Source of the DNA: JAWAAW01 sp964353335
GTDB lineage: Archaea > Nanobdellota > Nanobdellia > Woesearchaeales > ARS49
Assembly: GCA_964353335.1 (NCBI GenBank)
Contig: CAYGVI010000001.1
Coordinates: forward strand, 134,418-198,417
Length of the DNA: 64,000 nt
Reading direction: 5' to 3'
This document shows positions 7,714 through 18,000 of this stretch, in pieces (the stretch's first letter is position 1; the number at the start of each line of letters is the position of its first letter). The notes under the pieces are model-generated. The model had not been told where the DNA came from, did no database searches, and saw only the letters and a program-made list of their open reading frames with translations. The position numbers and the translations under genes were made by a program.

Positions 7714-10700
7714 AACTGCTTGAATTCGCAGCATGGTCAATGATTTGGCTTGTTGTAATGCTGCCTGTCTGCTTTGCAGAACAGATGACAGTCCAGAAAT
7801 TCTCAGGAGTTGACAACGTGAACGGGTTTGCAAGGGAGAATGACGAGCTGACAGTACAGGTGCTCGCGCAGATGATTGGCAATCCCACCCCTGATGTTGC
7901 AAAACAAAGGGTGCGCGTGTTTTACGGCGACACTTATTACTTCATGGACAGCTGCACTGCACAGTCCCAGGCAATGCAGCAGTGCACTTACAAGACAAAA
8001 GACCTGATTTTCGCAGGAACAGACCATTACGCGATAAAGCTCTTTGACGCAGAGAACAAGGAAATTGAAACCGCGTACAAAAACCTCACTGTTGACTTTA
8101 TCGCGCCAAAGATACTGGTGTTCACCATCAGCCCGAACATGAGCATGGCGCCAAAGCCGACAACTGTCACGTACAAAGTTGAAGACTATGGGAGCGAAAC
8201 AGGAAAACTGACAGAATGCTCAGGAATAAAGTTCATCAATATCACAGCAAACCTGACAACTGTCGGGCTGATAGCAGGAAACCTGAGCGCCTGCGCAAAG
8301 AACGGCACTTTCACATTCACGCCGCCATCGCCGCCAGGAGGGAATGGAAAAGTCAGGATATGCGCTGTTGCAACAGATTACCTTAACCACAAGAGCGCGC
8401 CGGTGTGTAAAGATATCTTCATGGACTCGCGCAAGCCAACCCCTGAAGCGCTTGAGCTGCGCGACACAGACGGCTATCTGATTACGCACGCTCGCACAAA
8501 CCAGCAGGTAACTGCAGATGTTTTCGTCAAGATTGCTGACAGCGACGTGAATGGCGCAACAGTTTACGCTGACCTGACAAAGCTAAACCCCACGCTTGGA
8601 AGAAAGCTCCGCGAGGGGCAGAACGGCGAATGGTTCTTCTGGAGAAATGTCGCGATTACAACGCCCGCAACGTGTCAGGTGACAGTCAACGCAAGCGACC
8701 TGATGGGCAGCAAGGACTCCAAGACGCTGCAGTGCTCAATCAGCATTGATGACACTGCCCCTGAGCCAACAGCAATGGGAACACAGTTTGTTGACGACAA
8801 AGGAAAGGCACTGCTCGGAGTCAATGGCACGATTTTCGCAGAGTTCAAGGAAGCAGGAGCAGGAATGAGCAAGGGTTTGGCATTCCTTGACCTTCGCTCG
8901 CTTGGGCTTGGAGCAGAGACAAAGGCGCAAAAGTGCGAAAAGACAGGAACTGAAACCTGGAAGTGCTTCTGGCCTGTGCGCCCGACATCCAGCAGCGGCA
9001 ATTATTCGGTAAAAATAATGCCCACAACGCGCGACAACCTCAACAACCAGGTCACAAAGACAATGCAGTTGAACCTGACATTTGACAAGACCGCGCCAGA
9101 GGGAGTTCGGATTGTTGAAATCGCAGCATTCAGGGCAGAGCAGCGCGTAAAGACAAATTTCACCTCGCTTGGCGAGACTCTTGAGTTTGTGGTTGAGGGA
9201 GCAGGCTTCAGCAAGGCTGTCGCAGATTTCCGCGACATTGGAGGGGACAAGGAAACACCTGCTGAAAGGTGCCTTGGCAACACCACAAAGAGATGCACAT
9301 TCTCATACACAAACGAGGTCTCAGGGCCTCAGCCGACAAACATCACGTTTACATTCAGCGATTTGGCAGGCAACTCGGTTGCGATAACCACCTCTGAGCT
9401 CTTTATCCTCGGCATAGGCAATGAAACAGAGCCAAACTACTGGACTCTCTCAACAGAATGCTCGCCAACAATGCTTGACAGGAGCACTTTGTCTGTGTAT
9501 GAGCACCCTGTTTACTGCCGCATAAAGCTGGCATCAACAAATGACAAGGCGTCCCTTGTGACAATGCAGGCTCCTGGCATTGACGAGTGCTCAGGGCAGA
9601 CAGATTACATAAGCACAATGAGCATTGAGAACAATTACGCAGGCAGCATAGAGCCGTACATGGTGATGACGCTTGCTCCGACTGATTATACAATCAACGA
9701 GCTTAATTTCAGCTGCCCTGTCTCAATTCTCACGCGCGTGGGCAACTTTATCCCCCAGAACTTTGAGCACGACAATGTGACTGTCACCCTGCAGTTCTAC
9801 AACCTCCCTGTTGGCGAACTTTACAACAACATGGATGATAATATTGATGAGGTCAAGGAAAGCATCTCAGGTGTCTGGAAAGTAATCGGCGAGCTGCAGA
9901 AATTCATGGGCTATGCTGAGAAAATCTGCCAGATACTGAACATACTGATGAACATAATTTCGTTGCTGACAATGATTTCAATGGTGATTGGAGTAACCGG
10001 ATACATTCTAAAGGCAATCCCATTCACAACATCAATTGGAGAAAGCCTGTTACAGACGTCCCAAAACCTGTGCACCACATCAGAGAAGGTGCGCACAGTG
10101 GTCAACAAGGATGACGGAATACTCTCATACGTGCAGAAGTTCTGCGACTTCATAACCTGCCAGAGGGGATTGTTTGACGTGCTCAGCATGGCAGGCGTGG
10201 AAGGCATAGAAGGCAAAGAAGGGGTTCAAGCAGGGTATAATGACTTAATTTCCAACTATCCTGGAATGGGTTCCACGATGGGAGCAGTTGGCGGTGCAGG
10301 AACAGGAGCGCAGGACCCAAACACTTATTTGAATGTCAAGGACAGCCTTATTTTCAGCATCATGATTCCGCCACTGTGCATTCCGGGAATAATTTACAAT
10401 CTTGACAAGTGGAGGCAGATACAGTGCCAGTATGGCAACTGTTTGTTGACAGATGTGCGCGAAAACGGATTGCCTGCGAGCTACTGCAGGGACCAAAAGC
10501 ACTACCTTGAATGCCGCTTTGTCCTTGGCGAGATTTTCAATCTCATTCCATTCGCGCCGCTTGTCAACTACTACCTGAATATGCTGCAAAACATACTCTC
10601 TGACCCGCTCGCAATTGTCGGAGCAATAGCTGCGTTGCTGTGCAAGCCATCCTGCGAAGCAGGAAAAGGACCTGGCTATGTCATCTGCGCAGGGCTTGCA

Positions 10701-10838
10701 ATTGCATCCCAGCTCGGCAAGACAATACAGGACATAAAGAACATCAAGAGCGCCTCAGACTTCGGCTCAGTAAACCAAAACGCCTGCAATGACTTCAAAG
10801 ACGCAGTTGATGATTATGAGAGTGAACAGAATGCGTAA
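7710..10838 (+). CDS. large secreted protein with Ig-like repeats and hydrophobic C-terminal third
   Basis: 1042 aa. A signal peptide (residues 1-23, ending VCFAEQ) is followed by repeated beta-sandwich units of roughly 90-110 residues, many ending in the D-x-T/I-A-P linker typical of Ig-like folds (VDFIAPK, IDDTAPE, FDKTAPE). From about residue 730 the protein changes. Strongly hydrophobic helices (near 740-775, 890-905 and 940-1000) alternate with Cys residues, suggesting membrane insertion or a hydrophobic core module. A similar Cys/hydrophobic pattern occurs in the 2133-aa protein downstream. Its ATG overlaps the stop of the KKGQIT gene, so the two are coupled. Probable cell-surface protein; partner unknown. 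Confidence 0.7.
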   Translation: MKLLEFAAWSMIWLVVMLPVCFAEQMTVQKFSGVDNVNGFARENDELTVQVLAQMIGNPTPDVAKQRVRVFYGDTYYFMDSCTAQSQAMQQCTYKTKDLIFAGTDHYAIKLFDAENKEIETAYKNLTVDFIAPKILVFTISPNMSMAPKPTTVTYKVEDYGSETGKLTECSGIKFINITANLTTVGLIAGNLSACAKNGTFTFTPPSPPGGNGKVRICAVATDYLNHKSAPVCKDIFMDSRKPTPEALELRDTDGYLITHARTNQQVTADVFVKIADSDVNGATVYADLTKLNPTLGRKLREGQNGEWFFWRNVAITTPATCQVTVNASDLMGSKDSKTLQCSISIDDTAPEPTAMGTQFVDDKGKALLGVNGTIFAEFKEAGAGMSKGLAFLDLRSLGLGAETKAQKCEKTGTETWKCFWPVRPTSSSGNYSVKIMPTTRDNLNNQVTKTMQLNLTFDKTAPEGVRIVEIAAFRAEQRVKTNFTSLGETLEFVVEGAGFSKAVADFRDIGGDKETPAERCLGNTTKRCTFSYTNEVSGPQPTNITFTFSDLAGNSVAITTSELFILGIGNETEPNYWTLSTECSPTMLDRSTLSVYEHPVYCRIKLASTNDKASLVTMQAPGIDECSGQTDYISTMSIENNYAGSIEPYMVMTLAPTDYTINELNFSCPVSILTRVGNFIPQNFEHDNVTVTLQFYNLPVGELYNNMDDNIDEVKESISGVWKVIGELQKFMGYAEKICQILNILMNIISLLTMISMVIGVTGYILKAIPFTTSIGESLLQTSQNLCTTSEKVRTVVNKDDGILSYVQKFCDFITCQRGLFDVLSMAGVEGIEGKEGVQAGYNDLISNYPGMGSTMGAVGGAGTGAQDPNTYLNVKDSLIFSIMIPPLCIPGIIYNLDKWRQIQCQYGNCLLTDVRENGLPASYCRDQKHYLECRFVLGEIFNLIPFAPLVNYYLNMLQNILSDPLAIVGAIAALLCKPSCEAGKGPGYVICAGLAIASQLGKTIQDIKNIKSASDFGSVNQNACNDFKDAVDDYESEQNA

Positions 10839-12216
10839 ACTCGCGATACTTTTGGTCATCCTGCTTTTGATTAGCGCGAGCGCGGTGATTGGGGCGCCAA
10901 TCGACTCGCAGTATGTGTATTTTTTCATCGATGAAAACAACAACCCACGCAGCTACTACCAACCACCAGGAGCGCAAGGCAGAGACTTAACAGAGACTGA
11001 AATTATTGCATTGCCACAAGCAAAATTAACAGAACGCACAAACGTGATCTCTGGAAATGCAGAAGGAACCTTGCCACCAGTACTCCCGCCCGCACAACTT
11101 TCACAAGAAGCGCTAGGAGAAACAGCACAAGAAACATATCAAGAAAGAGAACCAGGACTCCCCGGCACCGCCCCCACAGAAGGAGCAACCGGACCAGCAG
11201 AAACTGCACCAGGCGCCGAAGGTCAAGGAGCAGAACAAGGATTGGGCGCAACAGAGGAGGAAATATCCATGCAACAAATGGAAAAAGGACCTGCGGGAGG
11301 AACACCCCCAGCACAGCAAGCACCAACAGCGCCCGGAGGCCAAACTGTACTTGGCAGAACGGGCGGCGCAACAGTAAGTATGGACAGCAACGGGCAAGTG
11401 AACTATTACCGCGATGACGGAACACAAATAATCGGGGCAGATTTGGAAAAGTACAAGAGCGATAACTTTGAGGAACTTAATGGTGCCAATTATGAACAGA
11501 AGGCAAAAGATGAGATGGTAAAACAGGGCACTTTCCTGACAAACTTCGTCCAATACTACCGTGTTTATTCAGGATTGCAGGGATATTCGTCATTGATATT
11601 TGACAAGGAATTCCTTGCGAACTGGAGGAATCGGGTCAATGATATTTTCTGCAACAAGGTTCTTGGATATTTGCCGCTTTCGCGCGATTGCTGGACTTCA
11701 ACAGTTTGCGGCGTTTACACCGAAATAACCCCGCCGCAGGATGGAGTGCTTTTCACTGCGCCCGTAGGTGGTTTGCCAGCGGTTTCAGCGCACATTGAAG
11801 GAGAGCGCTCCTTGCCGATTGTGACTCCGAGCCAGACATCATGGGTTTACAAAGTCACGTTCTCTGTCACAAACCCGCTCGATGAAACACTAAAAATCAA
11901 TGTTTACTTCAGTTCAGCAGAAAAAAAGGCAGCCTGGTGGCCAGCAGACCAGGAGATTGGCGAAGGAAACACTTTTGCAGCAGTTGGAGCTTCTGCGCTG
12001 ATGAAGCTGTCCGCAACTGATTATACAGAGGTCTGCCTCTCATTCAGCCCAAGCCTTGAATCCTTTGGCGGCAGGAGGACAGGAAGCATATGCAATGGAA
12101 TACCCCAGTATGCAGGGGGAGCGACAGCGCCGTACTCTGTCGCAACAGGAGATGAAACTGCAGCAGGCCAGCCAGGAGCAGCAACACCTTCAACAGCACC
12201 AGGGGCAAACATATGA
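10831..12216 (+). CDS. secreted protein with Pro/Gln/Gly-rich stalk and C-terminal beta domain
   Basis: 461 aa from the ATG at 10831, which gives a clean signal peptide (MRKLAILLVILLLISASA). The frame opens earlier, at 10789, inside the preceding gene. Residues about 60-185 are low complexity, rich in Ala, Gly, Pro, Gln and Glu, a likely extended stalk. Its codons contain noticeably more A-ending triplets than the neighbours. The C-terminal 220 residues hold Cys pairs (DCWTSTVC) and a beta-sandwich-like region. It overlaps the preceding stop by 8 bases and the next ATG by 4. Function unknown. Confidence 0.65.
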   Translation: MRKLAILLVILLLISASAVIGAPIDSQYVYFFIDENNNPRSYYQPPGAQGRDLTETEIIALPQAKLTERTNVISGNAEGTLPPVLPPAQLSQEALGETAQETYQEREPGLPGTAPTEGATGPAETAPGAEGQGAEQGLGATEEEISMQQMEKGPAGGTPPAQQAPTAPGGQTVLGRTGGATVSMDSNGQVNYYRDDGTQIIGADLEKYKSDNFEELNGANYEQKAKDEMVKQGTFLTNFVQYYRVYSGLQGYSSLIFDKEFLANWRNRVNDIFCNKVLGYLPLSRDCWTSTVCGVYTEITPPQDGVLFTAPVGGLPAVSAHIEGERSLPIVTPSQTSWVYKVTFSVTNPLDETLKINVYFSSAEKKAAWWPADQEIGEGNTFAAVGASALMKLSATDYTEVCLSFSPSLESFGGRRTGSICNGIPQYAGGATAPYSVATGDETAAGQPGAATPSTAPGANI

Positions 12217-13094
12217 AACAGCTGATAACAATACCGCGGATAATCGGACTAATTTTAATAATCGCAGGAATACTGATTTACAAAAAAACAGGATTTGCGC
12301 AGATAGCATTGCTCGCAATTATCGGATTAATCCTTTTGCTCGCGCCAAAGGAACATTCGAAAAAGCAATTCAGGAATTTGCTGGAATCATTCAAGCTGAA
12401 AACAGAATTTGCCTGGGTGATGTTCTACGATGCAGTGTTCTGCGTTGCAATCGCGCTGTTAGGATACGCATTGTACCGCGTGCTTATGGCTGTTGTGCAG
12501 CCCCTGAGCCAAATCCCTGTAGCAGCAGGAGCAAAGCTGGGCGCTGACAACCTTGAGATGTACAACAACATACTTGGCGCGTTTTTCACAAAGGCAATAA
12601 TCGTATTAATTGCATTCTGGCTGCTGATACTCGTCGCATACACAATCTCAAGAGGGTTCATCTGGCTCACTTTGCTCAACAAACCTGTGCACCTGCCGTT
12701 CTTTGCAAGATTCAGCCTGCTCAACCTTGTCTGGTGCACTGCGTGGCTTGTGCTCGGAATGTTTTTCGTGGTATCCATGAGCACAAAGCCTGCTGCTTAT
12801 GTGTTCATCGCGATGATGTTGCTTTACACCCATCTCACAGCAGCACTGCATTATTCTTACACAAAGAACCGCGCGTTCGGAAAGGCAATGGCAGAGGCAT
12901 TCAGCACAGGCATAGGCAAGTTCAAGGCGTTTGTGATTCCATACTGCTATGTTTTTATTGTCTATGTGCTGTTAAGCCAGGTATTGCTCATAGTTTCAGG
13001 AAACCTGATGCTTGCAGCTGCATTCATAATCTTTTTCGCATTCATGGCATGGTATAGAACGTATATGAGAAATATATTGAGGCGCATATCATGA
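12213..13094 (+). CDS. multi-pass membrane protein, paralogue 1 of 3
   Basis: 293 aa with about seven hydrophobic helices (first pair within residues 8-47, others near 75-95, 120-150, 165-190, 195-210 and 235-275). A motif in the third/fourth helix pair, an aromatic-rich helix then F-x-x-x-x-L-x-N-L-x-W, recurs in the proteins at 21461-22276 and 58807-59616. All three sit beside secreted or lipid-linked proteins. Both ends overlap neighbours by ATGA, so it is translationally coupled to the secreted proteins. A role in export or anchoring of the giant surface proteins is inference. Confidence 0.65.
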   Translation: MKQLITIPRIIGLILIIAGILIYKKTGFAQIALLAIIGLILLLAPKEHSKKQFRNLLESFKLKTEFAWVMFYDAVFCVAIALLGYALYRVLMAVVQPLSQIPVAAGAKLGADNLEMYNNILGAFFTKAIIVLIAFWLLILVAYTISRGFIWLTLLNKPVHLPFFARFSLLNLVWCTAWLVLGMFFVVSMSTKPAAYVFIAMMLLYTHLTAALHYSYTKNRAFGKAMAEAFSTGIGKFKAFVIPYCYVFIVYVLLSQVLLIVSGNLMLAAAFIIFFAFMAWYRTYMRNILRRIS

Positions 13095-15070
13095 AAAAAG
13101 GGCAGATAACACTGTTCATAATAATAGGGCTGATACTGCTTGTCAGCGTTGGAATAGTTGTTTACCTAACCACTGAAAGGGCTGTCAAGCCGCTTGAGGA
13201 GGAAGTGATTGTCCCTGAGGACGTCAAGCCTGTGTATGACTATGTCCAGAGCTGTGTCAATAGCCTTGCAATGGAAGGAATCGGGCTGTTGGGCTTGCAG
13301 GGAGGATTCATACAACTGCCCGGAATAATCGAGCGCACTCCAACTGCTTACATTCCGATAGACTCTGAAAATTACTTCAAGGTGCCTTTGTGGTATTACG
13401 AAGGCGAGGACAGGACTCCAAGCCTTGGCTTTATGGAAAGGGAAATCACAAGGCACATCAACTCAGGATTAAAGGACTGCGCAGGAAGCTTTGAGCCTTT
13501 CAAGGACAGGATGAGCATAACCGAGGAAGGCAATGTCAGCACAACAACAATGATAGCAGATGACAGTGTGATTTTGAGAATCTCCTGGCCATTGGCGCTC
13601 TCCTTTGGCGGCACAGAAGGAACAAAGCGAATCAAGGACTTTGTATTCAGGATGCCTGTGCGCCTGAAGCAGATGTGGGAGCTTGCCAATGCAACAATGG
13701 CAAAGGAAAACGAGTTCACATACTTTGAAAACGCCACGATTGATTTGATGGCTGCAGACAGCGAAAACATCCCGCTGGACGGATTGACAATTGAGTGCGG
13801 AACAAAGCACTGGCGCATCACAGACGTGCAGAGCAGGCTTGAACAGCTGTTATACTATAACATTCCGACAACAAGAATCAAGAACACGAACTTTTTCCCG
13901 TTCACAGCAAGCCAAAGCACATACGAAACTTTGCACAAGGATTATTTGCGCATGACAAAAGAGCTTGAGCAAGGACAGGAAATAACACCGCCAAAGACAG
14001 AGGCTCCTGATGACGCATACCAGTACTTCAAGTTCTTCTATGACGTTGGCGCCAAGCCGACTGACCTGAAGGTGGGCTTTGAATACCAGCCTGCGTGGGG
14101 AATGCAGATAAATGCCCAGCCAAGCGACGGCCCGCAATTGAAATCAAACGCAGGAAAGGGTGTTGGCAAGTTCCTGCGCTTCCTGTGCATAAACCAGTGG
14201 CACTTCACCTATGACATAATCTATTACGTCAAGGTGTCAGTAAGGGATGACACTGCGTTCAATGGGCAGGGCTATGTTTTCCAGTTCGCGTTCCCTGTGC
14301 TAATCAACCATAACATGCCTGAAAGAGTTGCATTTGGGCTGAGAAGGTTCCAGACAATGGACTTTGGAGCGCCTGACTTCTGCACAACATTCGGCGACAA
14401 GCCAGCTGACATCAGGGCGCTCGGGGTTGTGGAAGGGACAGGCATAATGATGGAAATGCCTGATGTCCAGATAACATACAAGTGCTTTGACCAGGAATGC
14501 GAGCTCGGAAGCACAATTGCAGAAGAAGGAGTGTACACGCTCGCAACATACCTGCCAAGGGGATGCACAAACCCATTCATAACCGCGAAAAAAGAAGGAT
14601 ACCTTGAAACAACAATGCAGATGCTCACTGACAGGATTGACATACCGATGAAAAAACTGCAGGACATGCAGCTCAAATACATTGTCCACCCATACCACGG
14701 CGAAACAGACACATGGGGAACGCCAAGGCCGCTGACAGAGAATGAACGCGTCTCAGTGCAGGTAAGCCTTGTCAACAGGACATTTGACCAGTTTGTCGGC
14801 TTCCCCACAACAAATGAGTCATTCCAGATCGTGCAGGACACGTCTTATTATGACATTGACGCAATGCTGTTCCTGCGCGACAACCAGGTGGGCGGATACA
14901 ATGTCCAGACATACAAGATACCTTATGACACAATCGCAGGAAAGACAACAGCGGTTATCCCGCTTGTGCAATACCTGCCATTGTCAATCACAGATGACCA
15001 AAAGCTCAAGATGATGTCATACGTAATGGAGGGAGAATATCGCGAAACACTTCAGCCGGAATTTGAATAA
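13091..15070 (+). CDS. large pilin-like protein, KKGQIT family, copy 2
   Basis: 659 aa. N-terminus MKKGQITLFIIIGLILLVSV, the same class III-like start as the gene at 5554. It shares the following QSCV and GLQGGFIQ block, an aromatic stretch with cysteines around residues 355-375, and a late block with Cys pairs (YKCFDQECELG, near 460). One N-terminal helix, the rest extracellular. It is coupled by ATGA to the membrane-protein gene upstream and overlaps the giant gene downstream by 8 bases. Duplication of the upstream module is clear from gene order and sequence. Confidence 0.75.
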   Translation: MKKGQITLFIIIGLILLVSVGIVVYLTTERAVKPLEEEVIVPEDVKPVYDYVQSCVNSLAMEGIGLLGLQGGFIQLPGIIERTPTAYIPIDSENYFKVPLWYYEGEDRTPSLGFMEREITRHINSGLKDCAGSFEPFKDRMSITEEGNVSTTTMIADDSVILRISWPLALSFGGTEGTKRIKDFVFRMPVRLKQMWELANATMAKENEFTYFENATIDLMAADSENIPLDGLTIECGTKHWRITDVQSRLEQLLYYNIPTTRIKNTNFFPFTASQSTYETLHKDYLRMTKELEQGQEITPPKTEAPDDAYQYFKFFYDVGAKPTDLKVGFEYQPAWGMQINAQPSDGPQLKSNAGKGVGKFLRFLCINQWHFTYDIIYYVKVSVRDDTAFNGQGYVFQFAFPVLINHNMPERVAFGLRRFQTMDFGAPDFCTTFGDKPADIRALGVVEGTGIMMEMPDVQITYKCFDQECELGSTIAEEGVYTLATYLPRGCTNPFITAKKEGYLETTMQMLTDRIDIPMKKLQDMQLKYIVHPYHGETDTWGTPRPLTENERVSVQVSLVNRTFDQFVGFPTTNESFQIVQDTSYYDIDAMLFLRDNQVGGYNVQTYKIPYDTIAGKTTAVIPLVQYLPLSITDDQKLKMMSYVMEGEYRETLQPEFE

Positions 15071-18000
15071 GTTCCTGTCCATCACCCTGGCAATGCTCAT
15101 GGTGATGCTTCCGATAGCGACAGCCAACATGTTCACAGGCTGGGCTGTTGAAGGCTCAGCGCCAATGGGCACGCTTGACATTGAAGCAAGCCTGCCTGCA
15201 TTTTCCCGCAGTGGAACAATAACAATAGAGGGAAGGACAAAGCCAGCGGCAAGTGTCCAGGTTTTCGTCAATGAAGTAAGGACAAGGGTTGGTCCTGCAG
15301 GCTCAGATGGAAAGTTCAAATTCACAAGCATCGGGCTTACACAGGGAGAAAACACAGTCAAGCTGCAGGCATTTGAAGGCAACACAGGAGGGACAGCAAA
15401 AGAATTCAAAGTCCTTTATGACTCAATCCCGCCAAGTGTGAAGCTCGCGACTGAACTACCTGCGGCAACAAGGGAAAGCAGCATCACAGTCTCAGGGGAT
15501 GTCAATGAAAAAGTCACGATAAAATACAGGGTTGTCCAGAAGACAGACACAACACCGCCTGACATCCTGACAGGGCTCAAGGCAAACAAGATTGCCGAGA
15601 ACTCAATTGAGCTTGTGTGGGAGCCCAGCACTGCAACAGATTTGAAAGAATACCTTGTCAAGCGCAATGGAAGGCGTATTGCAACATCATCACTGCCCAG
15701 CTATAATGACATCAACCTGCAATCCGGGGTCACGTACAGCTACGGCATTGCGCCAGTTGACACAAGCTGCAATATTGGGACATCTGCAGACCTCGCAGTT
15801 GCCACAAAGAAAGGAGGGACAAATGCTTCATCAGCTGCTCCGCCAGAAATCAATATGAGCTGTGAGACGCCTTATCAGACAACAACAGCAGGAAGCCCAT
15901 TCTCAATCACCCTGCCTCTTGCGCAGGGGCTGAATGATGTTGAACTCATCTTTGAGGACGCGGCAGGAAACCAGGAAATAATAAAGCAGACAGTAAAGAT
16001 GGACAATGCAGGGCCAAAGTTCCTCGAAACAAACCTTGACAAGCTCAGCCCGTCATACATCCCTGACATCACAATCAAGGGCAAGCTTGATGAGCAGGCA
16101 ACAGTGTTTGTTTACATCAATGACGAGGCAAAGCCTGCAGAGTACGAGGTTACAGAAGCTGACGGCTCATTCTCAATAAAGACCGCGCTAAGGGCAACAA
16201 TCAGGATAAAGAGAGGGGCGACAAGAACAAGTATTGAGGCTGGAGAGGGCTGGGCAAACAAGATAAGGCTTGAAGCAGTTGACCTCGCAGGCAACAAGGC
16301 AAGCTTTGGGCCGACTGACATTGACTTCCTGCTTTGCGGCTCAGGAACATACTGGGAGGCAAATGTGGGAGAGGCAATGCCAAGCATACTTCTGCCGCGC
16401 CTGATGATACAGGGAGTCCAGCAGATAGGAATACCGTTCACACTCAATTACATCGGCAGAGAGCCCACAACCGCGCCTCCAATTGTCACAGTGCGCCCAA
16501 TACTGCTCGCGCCAGGAGCTGAGAAAGAGTTTGACCACAACTGGGTGCAGGTAAGCAATTACGCAGGAAAAAAGACCACAAAGAATTACACAGGATATGT
16601 CCAGATACAGTTTGAAAACGTTGACCCACTGCCTGAAACGCCAGAAGCAGGGCCTAATGAGAAAGAAAGGGCATTGTCAAAACACCGCATAGGAGAATGC
16701 CTTGTGCCAGGTGTTGGATGTGCCAAGATTTTCCTCCAGATGGAAATTACATTCCAGCAAAGCATTGTTATTGCACCCACTGACCCGAGCAGGCCAATTG
16801 TCACGCCAAAGATTGAGAAGCGCGTGCAAAAAGTGTGCATGCCTGTTGAAGTCGCAATAGACATGACAATTCCCACAGACATAATTCCAAAAGGGCTGCT
16901 GAAGACTGCGGTGAAATTGATTGGCAGGGTAATCAGCTACATTGACAAGGTGCTCAAGCCGCTGACAACAATCAGCGAATACGTGCTTTACGGCTGCCTT
17001 GCAAGCACAGTCTGGATGTATTTCCAATTCTTCACAGAGCAGATGGCCTGCGAAGGAAGCCAAGCACTGTCTGCTGTCACAGGCGGAAGCTGGAGCAAGG
17101 CAGTTGCAGACGCAGGGATTTGCAAGGAATTTTACAGCGGCAACAATGACCAGGACAAGCAGAAAAAGTGCTATGCCTGCCAGAGCAAGATGGAATCAAG
17201 GAAGAAATTTGAAATGGACGTGATGCACGGTCTCTGCGACCGCATTGGCTGTCCAAGCGCGCCAACACTTACATATTACATCAAGCAGCAGATTGGCAAG
17301 GCGGAACCGCTTGAGATTGAGCCCAGTTTGATAACCAGCAATCCTGAGCTTGCAAAATGGCAGGTTGGCGGAGCAGGCGGAACACAGGGCGGAGGGCTGA
17401 TTTACTCAGGAAACGACTGCGCATTCACAGCTCCAGACTTTAATTTCATAACGCCGACGTATAGTGGTGGGACAGCAACAGCAACAATACTGACCCCTCA
17501 AATTCCACCGGGCGTAAACGCTGCAGAAGCTGAAACACTTCGCCAATCAGGAAGGGTCTCTTACAACAGGATGGGCATACAGGAGATATACACCATCGCA
17601 AAAGGAAAAGATGCCCCTAAGACATTCCCCAATGGGCCAAAGCCAGATGACTGCAAGAAAATGCTCCACCCTGCGCATCCGAACTGCTGCGGCATCCAGT
17701 ACCAGAAGGACTGGAGCTCTGCGTGCGGTCCTGGAACAGCAATGGGCGGAAGCCTTGACACATTTGACGAATTAAAGCAAAGCACATGCCTATCAGCACA
17801 GCAGGCAAACGCTGATACAAAAGACCTTGGCTGCAATGTGCTGTGGAATTCTGTCGCAGGCTTCTGTGAAAACAATGCAGGAGAGCCGACACCGCAGGTT
17901 GTCAGGCTTGAGGCAAACTGGGAAGGTCCAAAGCCGGCAAGGCCTGGCGCTGACAACAATGATGTGTTCCTTTTCGCAATCCCATCAGGACTGGCACCTA